Part shown: positions 25,249-33,988 of the stretch, in pieces
How the letters are laid out: each line of letters begins with the position of its first letter
Position numbering within the stretch: position 1 is the stretch's first letter
Assembly (NCBI RefSeq): GCF_005862305.2
Contig: NZ_CP054021.1
Location: forward strand, 1,116,001-1,180,000
Origin: Rhizobium indicum
Lineage (GTDB): Bacteria; Pseudomonadota; Alphaproteobacteria; Rhizobiales; Rhizobiaceae
Length of the DNA stretch: 64,000 nt
Direction of reading: 5' to 3'
Position numbers and translations under genes: made by a program
The notes under the pieces: model-generated
The model's database searches: none
What the model saw: only the letters and a program-made list of their open reading frames with translations
What the model was told of the DNA's origin: nothing

Positions 25249-25608
25249 ATGAAATTTCTATGCCAGATCTGGTTCGACACGGAAAAAAGCAAGCTGGTCC
25301 CTCAGACCGAATGGGATGCGCTGACACAGGAGTGCATCATCAGCGACAATCGCTGGCGCGAGAGCGGTCATCTGCTGGTGGCGCTCGCCTTGCATGAACC
25401 GTCAACAGCGATCACGGTCCGCCTGCGCAATGGCGACGTCTCTGCGACCGATGGCCCATTTGCCGAAATCAAAGAGCACCTCGGCGGTTTTGTGCTGATC
25501 GAAGCCGAGAATATCGACGAGGCGAAGACGATCGTGTCGAGTTTTCCGATCCTCAAATATTGCTCGATCGAAGTGCGCCCGACCTACGCTATCCAGGATG
25601 GGAAATAG
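25249..25608 (+). CDS. DGPF/YCII-domain protein 2
   Basis: 119 residues from ATG 25249 (GAGGAG upstream, 11 bases after the previous stop). It is a close paralogue of its left neighbour: MKFLCQIWFD against MKYLCQVWFD at the start, and SATDGPFAEIKEHLGGFVLIEAENIDEAKTI in the signature. The pair looks like a tandem duplication. Confidence 0.87.
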   Translation: MKFLCQIWFDTEKSKLVPQTEWDALTQECIISDNRWRESGHLLVALALHEPSTAITVRLRNGDVSATDGPFAEIKEHLGGFVLIEAENIDEAKTIVSSFPILKYCSIEVRPTYAIQDGK

Positions 25609-25610
25609 TC

Positions 25611-25970
25611 ATGCGCTACATCTGCCTGATTTATAACAGCACCGACACCGACGGAACGCTGACGCCTGATGAAACCGACGAACTTATCAAAGCGCATTTC
25701 GCTTTTGATGAGGAGCTGTGCCGCGACGGCATCATGATCCACTCCGATGCCTTGGAGATGCCTGACAAGGCGACCGTGCTGCGCGTCCGCAACAACACGC
25801 TCTCCGCCACGGACGGCCCCTATGTCGAGACGAAGGAGCACCTGGCCGGCTTCTACGTCATCGAGGCGCCGGATGTGATGATAGCCAGGGAGATTGCCGG
25901 ACGGATCCCGTCGGCGCGTTTCGGCGCGGTCGAACTCCGGCCCGTGCGGATACTGACCCTGCCGGACTGA
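25611..25970 (+). CDS. DGPF/YCII-domain protein 3
   Basis: 119 residues from ATG 25611, two bases after the previous stop. It is the more divergent member: MRYICLIYNS at the start, LSATDGPYVETKEHLAGFYVIEAPDVMIAREIAGRIP in the signature with Tyr in place of Phe. It ends nine bases before the sigma-factor start, so the two are probably translated in a coupled way. Confidence 0.87.
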   Translation: MRYICLIYNSTDTDGTLTPDETDELIKAHFAFDEELCRDGIMIHSDALEMPDKATVLRVRNNTLSATDGPYVETKEHLAGFYVIEAPDVMIAREIAGRIPSARFGAVELRPVRILTLPD

Positions 25971-25979
25971 GGTGCCCCT

Positions 25980-27221
25980 TTGGAAAGTGTGATCGAGGAG
26001 ATCTACCGAACGCAGTCGCGCCGGGTGCTGGCGACGCTGATCCGTCTGCTCGGCGATTTCGACCGGGCGGAGGAAGCGCTTCACGACGCCTTTGCCGCCG
26101 CCACCCGGACATGGCCGACAGACGGCATTCCCGGCAATCCCTTCGCCTGGCTCGTTTCCACTGGGCGCTTCAAGGCGATCGACACGATCAGGCGGCGGGC
26201 GCGTTTCGATGCTTCGCAGCATCACATCGAGGACAGCCTCTACACGCCCGACGCAACGGAGATCGGCGACATGGAACCGATCGAGGACGACATGCTGCGG
26301 CTGATCTTCACCTGCTGCCATCCGCTCATCCCGGCCGATGCGCAGATGGCGATGGCGCTCCGGGAAATCTGCGGACTGACCACCGAAGAGATCGCCCATG
26401 CCTTCCTCATTCCGGCGCCGACGGTGGCCCAGCGGATCGTGCGCGCCAAAGGCAGGATCCGGGCGGCGAAGATCCCCTACGAGGTGCCGGGCCGCGAGGC
26501 GCTGCCGCCGCGGCTCGACCGCGTGCTGCACGTCATCTACCTCGTCTTCAACGAGGGCTATTCGGCCTCTTCCGGCGAGGACGTGGTCCGCGCCGACCTG
26601 AGCGCGGAGGCGATCCGTCTGGCGCGGCTGCTTCTGACGCTGCTGCCTCATCCAGACGTCTCCGGCCTACTGGCCTTGATGCTGCTGCAGGATTCCCGCC
26701 GCACCGCCCGCCGCGTCGGAGACGGATCGCTGGTGCTGCTTGCCGATCAGGACCGCTCGCTCTGGGATCATGCGAAGATTACGGAAGGCTTGGCGCTGCT
26801 CGCCGCGGCGATGGAAGCGGGAGAGATCGGCACCTATACGCTACAGGCGGCTATCGCCGCCGAACATGCCCGGGCGCCGGCTGCCGAAGAGACCGACTGG
26901 CGACGGATCGCCTTCTATTACGATCTGCTTCTATCAGCACAGCCCTCCCCGATCGTCGAGCTCAACCGCGCGGTGGCGATTGCCATGGCGGAGGGGCCGG
27001 CGAAGGGGCTGGAGCTGGTCGATGCCATTCTGGAACGCGGGGAGCTGCAGGCCTATCACCTCGCCCATTCGGCGCGCGCCGATTTCCTGCGCCGTCTCGG
27101 CCGGAGGCAAGAGGCGATCACCGCCTATCAAACAGCGCTGTCGCTCTGCCGGCAGGAGCCGGAACAAGCGTTTCTGAGAAGACGGATTTCAGAGCTTGCC
27201 GCGACGTCCGAGCGGCAGTGA
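25980..27221 (+). CDS. ECF42-type RNA polymerase sigma factor with C-terminal extension
   Basis: 413 residues. Sigma region 2 (RVLATLIRLLGDFDRAEEALHDAFAAATRTWP...AWLVSTGRFKAIDTIRRR) covers about 10-75; region 4 (LREICGLTTEEIAHAFLIPAPTVAQRIVRAKGRI) about 122-160; then about 220 residues of TPR-like helices (LNRAVAIAMAEGPAKGLELVDAI). This long tail plus adjacent DGPF genes is the mark of the ECF42 group, in which no anti-sigma factor is present and the tail is thought to control activity. The TTG start at 25980 is supported by GAGG seven bases upstream. Its 3' end overlaps the convergent flippase-like gene by 33 bases. Confidence 0.9.
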   Translation: MESVIEEIYRTQSRRVLATLIRLLGDFDRAEEALHDAFAAATRTWPTDGIPGNPFAWLVSTGRFKAIDTIRRRARFDASQHHIEDSLYTPDATEIGDMEPIEDDMLRLIFTCCHPLIPADAQMAMALREICGLTTEEIAHAFLIPAPTVAQRIVRAKGRIRAAKIPYEVPGREALPPRLDRVLHVIYLVFNEGYSASSGEDVVRADLSAEAIRLARLLLTLLPHPDVSGLLALMLLQDSRRTARRVGDGSLVLLADQDRSLWDHAKITEGLALLAAAMEAGEIGTYTLQAAIAAEHARAPAAEETDWRRIAFYYDLLLSAQPSPIVELNRAVAIAMAEGPAKGLELVDAILERGELQAYHLAHSARADFLRRLGRRQEAITAYQTALSLCRQEPEQAFLRRRISELAATSERQ

Positions 27222-28151
27222 GATCGCGGTGCCGGTCAGCGCCGAGACGATGATCAGCAGGTGGGCATTGACGCTTGCCTGCGCCAGCGCGGCCAAGGCC
27301 ATCCGCTCGCTCGAGGCGCCCAGGGCGATGGCGCCGGCGGTGATGCCGGCCGGATAAGTGCCGACGCCGCCTGGCGCATGCATCGGCAGCACGGAGGAGA
27401 GCTCGCCGCCGAGCGCGCCGCCGAAGCTTGCCGCCATCGGCAGCACGCCCATCAGGCCGAGCGCCCAGGCAAGCACCATCACCTTCACCAGCCAGTTGAC
27501 GATGGTCATCGCCCAGGCGCGCGCAAAGGCGACACTATCGAGCGGCAAGCCGTTTTCGATCTCGGCAACGAATTTCTGCGCCTTGTTCGGCAACAGCCTG
27601 GCGGCCAGGCGCAGCAGCGGCTTGCGGGCGGCGAAGGCCGCGACCGGCAGCAGCAGGAAGACAGTCCAGAGCGACCAGGCAACAGCCGCGTCGGCTGAAG
27701 CGACGGCAAAGCCGATGCCGGCGGCGGCCAGAAGCGCGTGCAGGTCGAGCAGCCGCATGACGAAGAGCGCCGAGGTTCCGCGCGTCAGCGGAATGCCGAA
27801 TTCGGTGCGCATCAGCAGCGGAAAGCTGGTCTCGCCGGCGCGGAAGGGCAGCATGATGTTCAGCAGATTGTGGATTTGCGTGACGCGGAAGAGGACCGCG
27901 AACCGGCCGGCTGTCTCGTTCGGGAAATAATCATAGATGCGCCAGGTGCGCAGGAAATAGGTGCTCGTCAGCAGCACCAGCGCACCGATCACCGGACCTG
28001 CGCCGACATCGGCCCACTGCCTGATGATAACAGGCCAACCCCAGAACCATTGGATGAAGAGGCCATAGGCTGCGACGATGACGACCGTCAGAACGGTCAT
28101 GCGATTGCGCATAAACCAGGATTGCCGGCTTTCAACGATCGAACTCTTCAT
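27189..28151 (-). CDS. flippase-like membrane protein (LPG-synthase TM family)
   Basis: 320 residues, about eight membrane helices. FLRTWRIYDYFPNETAGRFAVLFRVTQIHNLLNIMLPFRAGETSFPLLMRTEF and the late GGELSSVLPMHAPGGVGTYPAG are the signatures of the lysylphosphatidylglycerol synthase TM/UPF0104 group, whose members are often lipid-linked sugar translocases or accessory proteins. Its neighbours are Rgt-like glycosyltransferases, so a role in making or moving a prenyl-phosphate galacturonate is plausible; whether it is the protein named RgtF I cannot say. It overlaps the sigma gene by 33 bases, tail to tail. A remnant of a second copy lies at 29840-29893. Confidence 0.75.
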   Translation of the reverse strand: MKSSIVESRQSWFMRNRMTVLTVVIVAAYGLFIQWFWGWPVIIRQWADVGAGPVIGALVLLTSTYFLRTWRIYDYFPNETAGRFAVLFRVTQIHNLLNIMLPFRAGETSFPLLMRTEFGIPLTRGTSALFVMRLLDLHALLAAAGIGFAVASADAAVAWSLWTVFLLLPVAAFAARKPLLRLAARLLPNKAQKFVAEIENGLPLDSVAFARAWAMTIVNWLVKVMVLAWALGLMGVLPMAASFGGALGGELSSVLPMHAPGGVGTYPAGITAGAIALGASSERMALAALAQASVNAHLLIIVSALTGTAISLPLGRRGKL

Positions 28152-28224
28152 GTAGTAGGCATTCCTCGCTTGGCGTCGCCATAGGCAGCGGTTCCGTCGC
28201 CAGGCCTTTTAGGAGAAATGAAGG

Positions 28225-28281
28225 TTGCGCACAACGGCGGAGTTGATGGCGGCGGCGGCGAACAGGCTTCCACGCCAATGA
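28225..28281 (+). pseudogene. 5' remnant of a second GT2 (rgtE-like) gene
   Basis: The leader GGCCTTTTAGGAGAAATGAAGG followed by TTG CGC ACA ACG GCG GAG (28225-28242) matches the leader and start of the intact GT2 gene at 29965 (TTG CAG ACA ACC GTA GAG). The frame closes after 18 codons. The rest of the GT2 gene is missing, and the GT39 gene follows 52 bases later. Confidence 0.7.
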
Positions 28282-28333
28282 TCCGAGCGGCCGACCGGTA
28301 AATGTGGCGCCTTGCCGGCTTGACGTGGAGACG

Positions 28334-29827
28334 ATGTTGGAGCGGATTACCAAAAGCATTACAAGTGCAAGCATTTTCCTCGCAGGCTATTTCCTGCTGA
28401 ACATCGCGCTTCGCATCGCCTTGCCGCATACGCTCGATCTCGACGAGGCGGAGCAATCCTTCTACTCGCAATACCTGCTTGCCGGCTATGGCCCGCAGCC
28501 GCCCTTCTACAACTGGATCCAATATGCCATCGTTTCGGTGACCGGCATATCGATGTGGGTGCTCTCGGTGCCGAAGAACATCATTCTCTTCGGCTGCTAT
28601 CTCTTCTACGGGCTTGCTGCCCGCGAGGTGCTGAAGAGCCGTTCGCTCGCAGCCGTCGCCATGCTGAGCCTGATTACCCTGCCGCAGGTCGGCCTGATGG
28701 CACAGCGCGAACTGACCCATACGGTTGCCCTGCTGTTTGCAACCTCGCTCTTCCTCTTCGGTTTTTTCCGCACGCTGCGCCAGCCGACGATCGGGAGCTA
28801 TCTCCTCATCGGCATCGCCACCGGCATCGGGCTCATCTCGAAGTATAATTTCGCCATCCTGCCCTTTGCCGCCCTCATCGCCGTGCTGCCGGAGCGGGAA
28901 TGGCGCAGCCGTCTCATCGACTGGCGTTTGCTGCCGGCCGCCGTCCTTGCCATTCTGATCGTGCTGCCGCATGCGCTCTGGCTGCCTGACAATCTCCTCA
29001 GCGCGTCTGCACCGACGCTGGAGCGGATGACCGCCGAACACCTGGCGCCGGCCGGCCTTCCCCGCATCGGTCAAGGACTGCTGTCTCTCGTCATCGCCGT
29101 CCTCGGCTTCGTCGCATTGCCGATCGTTCTGATCGCGGCCGCCTTCCGGCGCGACTTCTTTCGCGCACTCTCCTCTTCCAGCCCGATGATCCGGGTGATC
29201 GAGCGGATGATGGCCATCAGCCTGCTCGCCTTCGTCGGCGTGGTCCTCTTCGCCGGCGCGAGCGATATCCACGAGCGCTGGCTCGACCCATGCCTGCTCG
29301 TCCTACTGATCTATCTGTTCTTGAAACTGGAAACCGCAGACATCGATCTTTCCGCCGGTCTTGCGCGCTTCCGGCCCGTGGTGCCGGTCTTCATGGTCGT
29401 CATCCTGTCGATCCTTCTTTTCCGGATCGTCGGCATTCAATATATCGGCACTTATACGAGAACGAACGTACCCTTTTCCGGCTACGTGGCTGAATTGACC
29501 GCGACCCGCAAGCCGGTTCTCATCGTGGCCGGAACCAAGTTCGTTGCCGGCAACATGCGGCTGGAGTTTCCCGACGTTCCCGTCGTGATCCCGTTCTTCC
29601 CCGGTCCCGGAGTTCCCGAATATGCGGCTGCGAAGGGGCCGGTTCTGGTTATCTGGCGCGGCGAGACCGCAGATGATCCAACAATTTCCCCCGGCTTCGC
29701 CAATGACCTCGTCAAATCGGGCATTCATCTGCCAGAGTTGAAGACGCTGACCCTGCCCTATCTCTTCGGTGACGGCAAACGCAGCTTCTCCATTGGTTAC
29801 TCCTGGGTGGAAGGCGGCGCGAAATAG
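28334..29827 (+). CDS. GT39/ArnT-like glycosyltransferase A (Rgt galacturonosyltransferase family)
   Basis: 497 residues from ATG 28334 (MLERITKS, same start as paralogue B). An N-terminal membrane helix is followed by the periplasmic acidic loop [32 protein letters not shown], which is the catalytic site of ArnT/GT39 enzymes, then eight or more helices and a C-terminal periplasmic part. Family members move a sugar from a prenyl phosphate onto lipid A or core. In R. leguminosarum three proteins of this size, RgtA, RgtB and RgtC, add galacturonic acid to Kdo and mannose of the core from dodecaprenyl-phosphate-GalA. Which of the three this is cannot be decided here. Confidence 0.85.
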   Translation: MLERITKSITSASIFLAGYFLLNIALRIALPHTLDLDEAEQSFYSQYLLAGYGPQPPFYNWIQYAIVSVTGISMWVLSVPKNIILFGCYLFYGLAAREVLKSRSLAAVAMLSLITLPQVGLMAQRELTHTVALLFATSLFLFGFFRTLRQPTIGSYLLIGIATGIGLISKYNFAILPFAALIAVLPEREWRSRLIDWRLLPAAVLAILIVLPHALWLPDNLLSASAPTLERMTAEHLAPAGLPRIGQGLLSLVIAVLGFVALPIVLIAAAFRRDFFRALSSSSPMIRVIERMMAISLLAFVGVVLFAGASDIHERWLDPCLLVLLIYLFLKLETADIDLSAGLARFRPVVPVFMVVILSILLFRIVGIQYIGTYTRTNVPFSGYVAELTATRKPVLIVAGTKFVAGNMRLEFPDVPVVIPFFPGPGVPEYAAAKGPVLVIWRGETADDPTISPGFANDLVKSGIHLPELKTLTLPYLFGDGKRSFSIGYSWVEGGAK

Positions 29828-29839
29828 CGCCCCGGCAGA

Positions 29840-29893
29840 TCAGCCGATTGCGGGAAACAGGCATTGCCGGCTGGCAACCGGCGGACACTTCAT
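29840..29893 (-). pseudogene. 5' remnant of a second flippase-like gene
   Basis: Read on the minus strand from ATG at 29893 the frame is MKCPPVASRQCLF and then a stop. The intact gene at 28151 starts MKSSIVESRQSWF. The DNA matches over about 55 bases, including the shared AGCCGGCAAT, with a small deletion that shifts the frame at the end. The preceding bases CTACTACATGAAG are also the same in both. Confidence 0.7.
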
Positions 29894-29964
29894 GTAGTAG
29901 CCTTCCGCAAGTGCGGCGGCAGCATTCAAGATTGCTCGGCCGCCCGGCCTTTTGGAGATGAAAG

Positions 29965-30981
29965 TTGCAGACAACCGTAGAGCCCATTCGCGGTACGAAT
30001 GATCCGGTACAATCGCTCGAACTGTCGCTGGTCGTGCCCATTTTCAACGAAGAGCAAAGCGTCGGCCCGCTCGTCGAGCGTGTCGTGGCTGCGATGGTCA
30101 GCTACCCCCATCGCTGGGAGCTGATCCTCGTCGACGACGGCAGCACGGATGCGACGCTCGTCAACGCCCGGAAGTATGTCGGACACGAGGGGCTGGCGCT
30201 CAGGATCGTCGAGTTGCAGCGCAACTTCGGCCAGACAGCCGCCATGCAGGCCGGCATCGATACCGCCCGTGGCCGCCTTATCGCGACGATGGACGGCGAC
30301 CTGCAGAACGATCCGAAGGACATTCCTTCGATGGTCGCCGAGCTGGAACGGCGTGAACTCGATCTCTTGGTCGGCTGGCGCAAGAACCGCAAGGACGGCC
30401 TGTTCCTGCGCAAGATCCCCTCCTGGTGCGCCAACTACCTGATCGGCCGCATCACCGGCGTCAAGCTGCATGATTACGGCTGCAGCCTGAAAATCTACCG
30501 TGCCTCGATCATCAAGCAGGTGAAGCTGATGGGCGAGATGCACCGCTTTATCCCCGCCTGGGTCGCCGGTGTCGTCCCGAGCTCGCGCATCGGCGAGATG
30601 GCGGTCACCCACCATGCCCGCGAACACGGCGTTTCGAAATACGGCATTTCGCGCACCTTCCGCGTCATCCTCGATCTGCTGTCGGTGATGTTCTTCATGC
30701 GCTACAAGGCGCGGCCGGGGCATTTCTTCGGTTCGCTCGGCCTGGGCCTCGGCGCCCTCGCCATGCTGATCCTGCTCTATCTCGGCTTCGACAAGTTCAT
30801 CCTGGGCAACGACATCGGCACGCGACCGATGCTGATGGTCGGCGTGGTACTGCTGCTGTCGTCGGTGCAGATGATCACCACCGGCATCCTGGCGGAAATG
30901 ATCGCGCGCACCTATTACCGCGACGATGCCTCACCGAATTATATCGTGCGGCAGATCTTCGACGATCAAAGCCAAGCCTAA
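29965..30981 (+). CDS. rgtE: GT2 polyprenyl-phosphate glycosyltransferase (Dod-P-GalA synthase-like)
   Basis: 338 residues. The N-terminal GT-A domain has LSLVVPIFNEE, ILVDDGSTD and the metal site ATMDGDLQNDPKDIP, with LHDYGCSLKIYR further on; two C-terminal helices (FFGSLGLGLGALAMLILLYLG and LMVGVVLLLSSVQMITTGIL) anchor it in the inner membrane, as in ArnC and DPM synthases. RgtE of R. leguminosarum is of this kind and makes dodecaprenyl-phosphate-galacturonate, the donor for Rgt transferases; the symbol rests on family and context. The TTG start is supported by TTTTGGAG seven bases upstream; a nearer ATG (29958) is out of frame. Confidence 0.8.
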   Translation: MQTTVEPIRGTNDPVQSLELSLVVPIFNEEQSVGPLVERVVAAMVSYPHRWELILVDDGSTDATLVNARKYVGHEGLALRIVELQRNFGQTAAMQAGIDTARGRLIATMDGDLQNDPKDIPSMVAELERRELDLLVGWRKNRKDGLFLRKIPSWCANYLIGRITGVKLHDYGCSLKIYRASIIKQVKLMGEMHRFIPAWVAGVVPSSRIGEMAVTHHAREHGVSKYGISRTFRVILDLLSVMFFMRYKARPGHFFGSLGLGLGALAMLILLYLGFDKFILGNDIGTRPMLMVGVVLLLSSVQMITTGILAEMIARTYYRDDASPNYIVRQIFDDQSQA

Positions 30982-30993
30982 GCCGGCAGCACG

Positions 30994-32493
30994 ATGCTGG
31001 AGCGCGCGACGAGGACGATCAAAACCGCGGGCCTGCTGCTTGCAGCCTATTTCGTGCTCAACATCGTGCTGCGTATCGTGCTTCCGCATTCGCTGGAGCT
31101 CGACGAGGCGGAGCAATCCTTCTTCTCGCAATATCTGCTGGCGGGCTACGGCCCGCAGCCGCCCTTCTACAATTGGATGCAATATGCCGTCGTTTCGGTG
31201 ACGGGCATGTCGATCGGCGCGTTGATCGTTCCGAAGAACATCCTGCTGTTCCTGTCCTATCTCTTCTATGGCCTTGCCGGGCGGCGCGCGCTGAAGGACG
31301 AGGCGCTTGCCGCCGTCGGCATGCTGGCGCTGATCACCCTGCCCCAGGTCTCCTACATGGCCCAGCAGGATCTGACCCACACGACGGCGCTGCTCTTTGC
31401 TAGCGCGCTGTTTCTCTACGGCTTCTTCCGCACGCTCGACCGGCCCGATATGGCGAGCTACCTGCTGCTCGGGCTTGCGACCGGCATCGGGCTGATCTCG
31501 AAATATAATTTCGCGCTGATGCCTATCGTCGCCTTGATCGCCATCCTGCCCGATGCCGAATGGCGACGCCGGGCGCTCGACTGGCGCATGCTGGCAGCGA
31601 TCACTGTTGCGCTCGTCATCGTCCTGCCGCACGCGATCTGGCTGCAGGGCAATCTCGCATTCGCCTCCTCCGACACTCTGGTCAAGATGGCCGCCGGCAG
31701 CGAACCCGCCGGCGCCGTGCGGATCGGCAAAGGCCTTCTCGCCTTTCTCGTCGCCATCATCGCCTTTGCGGCGCTGCCTGTCGCAATCTTCGCCGCCACC
31801 TTCCGCCGGGATTTTGTCCGGGCGCTTTCGGCGGGCAACCGCTGGACTGGGATGATGGAGCGGATGATGCTCGCAAGTCTTGCCGGCATCGTTCTGATCG
31901 TGCTGTTGACCGGCTCGACGACTGTTCGCGAGCGCTGGCTCGACCCCTTCCTGCTGGTGCTGCCGATCTATTTCCTTGCGAAGATGCAAGCCGCCGGGCT
32001 CGAGCTTTCCGCCGGACTGCGCCGCTTCCGGCTGGTGCTGCCGGTGTTGATGGCTTGCGTGCTGATCGCACTCGGCTTCCGCGTCGTCGGTGCCGGGCTG
32101 ATCGGCACTTACAGCCGGCCGAATGTGCCGATGGCGGGTTTTTCGCGCGAGATGACGCGACAGGCGGAGCCGGCGCTGGTGATCGCTTCCGACACCTATA
32201 TCGGCGGAAACATGCGGCTGCAATTTCCCGATGTGCCGGTGGTGATCCCGGATTTTCCGGCACCGGGCATTCCGGCCTATGCCGAGGCCAAGGGGCCGGT
32301 GCTGATCGTCTGGCGCGGCAAGCAGACGGCGACGGCTGCCGATGCGGTCATGCCGGAGCGGTTCTCATCAGCGCTGACGGCGGCCGGCATCGCGCTGCAG
32401 GAGATCGGCTCGCTGTCGCTTCCTTATTATTTCGGCCGCCAGGGCGACAATTTCGCGCTCGGCTACGCCTGGGTTCGGCCGGAGACCAGATAG
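30994..32493 (+). CDS. GT39/ArnT-like glycosyltransferase B (Rgt family)
   Basis: 499 residues, starting 12 bases after the GT2 stop. The catalytic loop [32 protein letters not shown] and the segment ALITLPQVSYMAQQDLTHTTALLF are nearly the same as in copy A, which is closer to B than to C. The C-terminal part has [30 protein letters not shown], shared with A. It is an inner-membrane protein with a periplasmic active site; the probable reaction is transfer of GalA to the LPS inner core. Confidence 0.85.
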   Translation: MLERATRTIKTAGLLLAAYFVLNIVLRIVLPHSLELDEAEQSFFSQYLLAGYGPQPPFYNWMQYAVVSVTGMSIGALIVPKNILLFLSYLFYGLAGRRALKDEALAAVGMLALITLPQVSYMAQQDLTHTTALLFASALFLYGFFRTLDRPDMASYLLLGLATGIGLISKYNFALMPIVALIAILPDAEWRRRALDWRMLAAITVALVIVLPHAIWLQGNLAFASSDTLVKMAAGSEPAGAVRIGKGLLAFLVAIIAFAALPVAIFAATFRRDFVRALSAGNRWTGMMERMMLASLAGIVLIVLLTGSTTVRERWLDPFLLVLPIYFLAKMQAAGLELSAGLRRFRLVLPVLMACVLIALGFRVVGAGLIGTYSRPNVPMAGFSREMTRQAEPALVIASDTYIGGNMRLQFPDVPVVIPDFPAPGIPAYAEAKGPVLIVWRGKQTATAADAVMPERFSSALTAAGIALQEIGSLSLPYYFGRQGDNFALGYAWVRPETR

Positions 32494-32494
32494 G

Positions 32495-33982
32495 ATGACC
32501 GAGAGCAACCGTCGCGACATCAGTTGGATCTTCGTTCTGCTGGCAGCCTATTTCGTGCTCCAGGTCGGCGTGCGGCTCGCAACCTCGCATTCGCTCGATC
32601 TCGACGAGGCCGAACAGGCCTTCCGATCGCAATGGCTTGCCGCCGGCTACGGCCCGCAGCCGCCGTTCTACAACTGGTTGCAATACACCGTCTTCCAGTT
32701 TGCCGGCGTCTCGCTGACCGCGCTTTCGGTGGTGAAGAACTTGCTGCTGTTCATCTCCTATCTGCTGTACGGCCTGACCGCGCGGCTTGTCCTGCGCGAC
32801 AAGGCGCTGGTGGCGATCGCCACGCTCGGGCTGCTGACGATCCCGCAGATGGCTTTCGAGATGCAGCGCGACCTGACTCACACGGTCGCGGTGTTCTTCT
32901 CGGCCAGCATCTTCTTTTACGGTTTCATTCGCAGCCTGAAGCAGCCGAGCCTTGCCTCCTACCTGATATCAGGCATCGGCATTGGTTTCGGACTGCTTGC
33001 CAAATACAATTTCGCGATCCTGCCGGCGGCAGCCTTGATTGCCGCGCTGGCCGATGCGCGCCTGCGGCCGCGGATCTTCGACTGGCGGCTGGTGCTGACG
33101 GCGGCGGTGGCGCTCGTCATCACCCTGCCGCATCTCTTCTGGCTGAAGGACAATCTCGATTTCGCCACCGCACGCACGCTGGAGAAGATGACTGCGAGCG
33201 GCGATGCGAGCTATCTTAAGCAGGTGTCCATGGGCGTCAGTTCGCTCGCCCTCGCCACCATCAGCTTTGCCGCATTGACCGTGGCGGTGTTCGCGATCGT
33301 TTTCGGCAAGAGCCTTCGTCCGGCGCTCGCCTCCGGCTCGGAATGGACGCGGCTTCTCGAGCGGATGATGCTCGTCTTCTTGGCCGGCATTCTGCTTCTG
33401 ATCGTCTTCGGCGGCGCGGCCGGCATCAAGGATCGCTGGCTGGTGCCGATGCTCTTCATCCTGCCGCTCTATTTCTGCCTGAAGATCGAGGCCGCAGGCG
33501 TCACAACAGACAGAGCGTTCCGGCGTTTTATACCCATCCTCGCCGTCATCATGATCGGCGTACCGGCGGCCCTTTACGGGAGCGTTGCGACTGCGCGCTT
33601 TACCGGTCATTACGAGCGGCTGAACAGGCCCTATGCCGGCATGCTGGAAACATTGCGCAAACAGGCCGAACCGGCGGCGATCCTTGCCGACGACAGCCTG
33701 CTTGCCGGTAATCTCAGGCAGGATATTCCCGGTGTGCCGATCCTCTCTGTGGACTATCCCGGCTTCAACCCGGATCTTACCGGCCGGCGACCGCTTCTCC
33801 TGGTGTGGCTCCTCCCGCAGAAGGGCGGAAGCGAAACACTTCCCCCGGCCATGGCTCAATGGCTACAGGCCAATCTCGGCGTGTCCGCACCGCAGGCGTC
33901 GGTGATCGACGTGCCCTATGTCTATGGGCGCGGCGACGACAGCTATCGTTTCGGCTATGCCTGGGTCAATCAGCCGGGCTGA
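32495..33982 (+). CDS. GT39/ArnT-like glycosyltransferase C (Rgt family)
   Basis: 495 residues, starting one base after copy B ends, so the genes are coupled. The catalytic loop [32 protein letters not shown] is kept, but much of the rest differs from A and B, including the C-terminal periplasmic part (NLRQDIPGVPILSVDYPGFNP). This makes it the older paralogue, possibly with a different acceptor such as the core mannose. It is the last gene of the cluster and faces the convergent aminotransferase. Confidence 0.85.
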   Translation: MTESNRRDISWIFVLLAAYFVLQVGVRLATSHSLDLDEAEQAFRSQWLAAGYGPQPPFYNWLQYTVFQFAGVSLTALSVVKNLLLFISYLLYGLTARLVLRDKALVAIATLGLLTIPQMAFEMQRDLTHTVAVFFSASIFFYGFIRSLKQPSLASYLISGIGIGFGLLAKYNFAILPAAALIAALADARLRPRIFDWRLVLTAAVALVITLPHLFWLKDNLDFATARTLEKMTASGDASYLKQVSMGVSSLALATISFAALTVAVFAIVFGKSLRPALASGSEWTRLLERMMLVFLAGILLLIVFGGAAGIKDRWLVPMLFILPLYFCLKIEAAGVTTDRAFRRFIPILAVIMIGVPAALYGSVATARFTGHYERLNRPYAGMLETLRKQAEPAAILADDSLLAGNLRQDIPGVPILSVDYPGFNPDLTGRRPLLLVWLLPQKGGSETLPPAMAQWLQANLGVSAPQASVIDVPYVYGRGDDSYRFGYAWVNQPG

Positions 33983-33988
33983 GCGCAA

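Noticed and set aside
30931..32223. 430-codon minus-strand frame opposite GT39 copy B
   Set aside because: Mirror frame of a high-GC coding region, with Gln/Arg/His-rich low-complexity translation. Similar shadows lie opposite iolC, pepN, the RND pump, mgtE and the PAS sensor.
27189..33982. Polysaccharide capsule or O-antigen island
   Set aside because: No polymerase, ligase or sugar-nucleotide synthesis genes are present; three ArnT-like transferases with a DPM-synthase-like partner fit core/lipid A galacturonate decoration.
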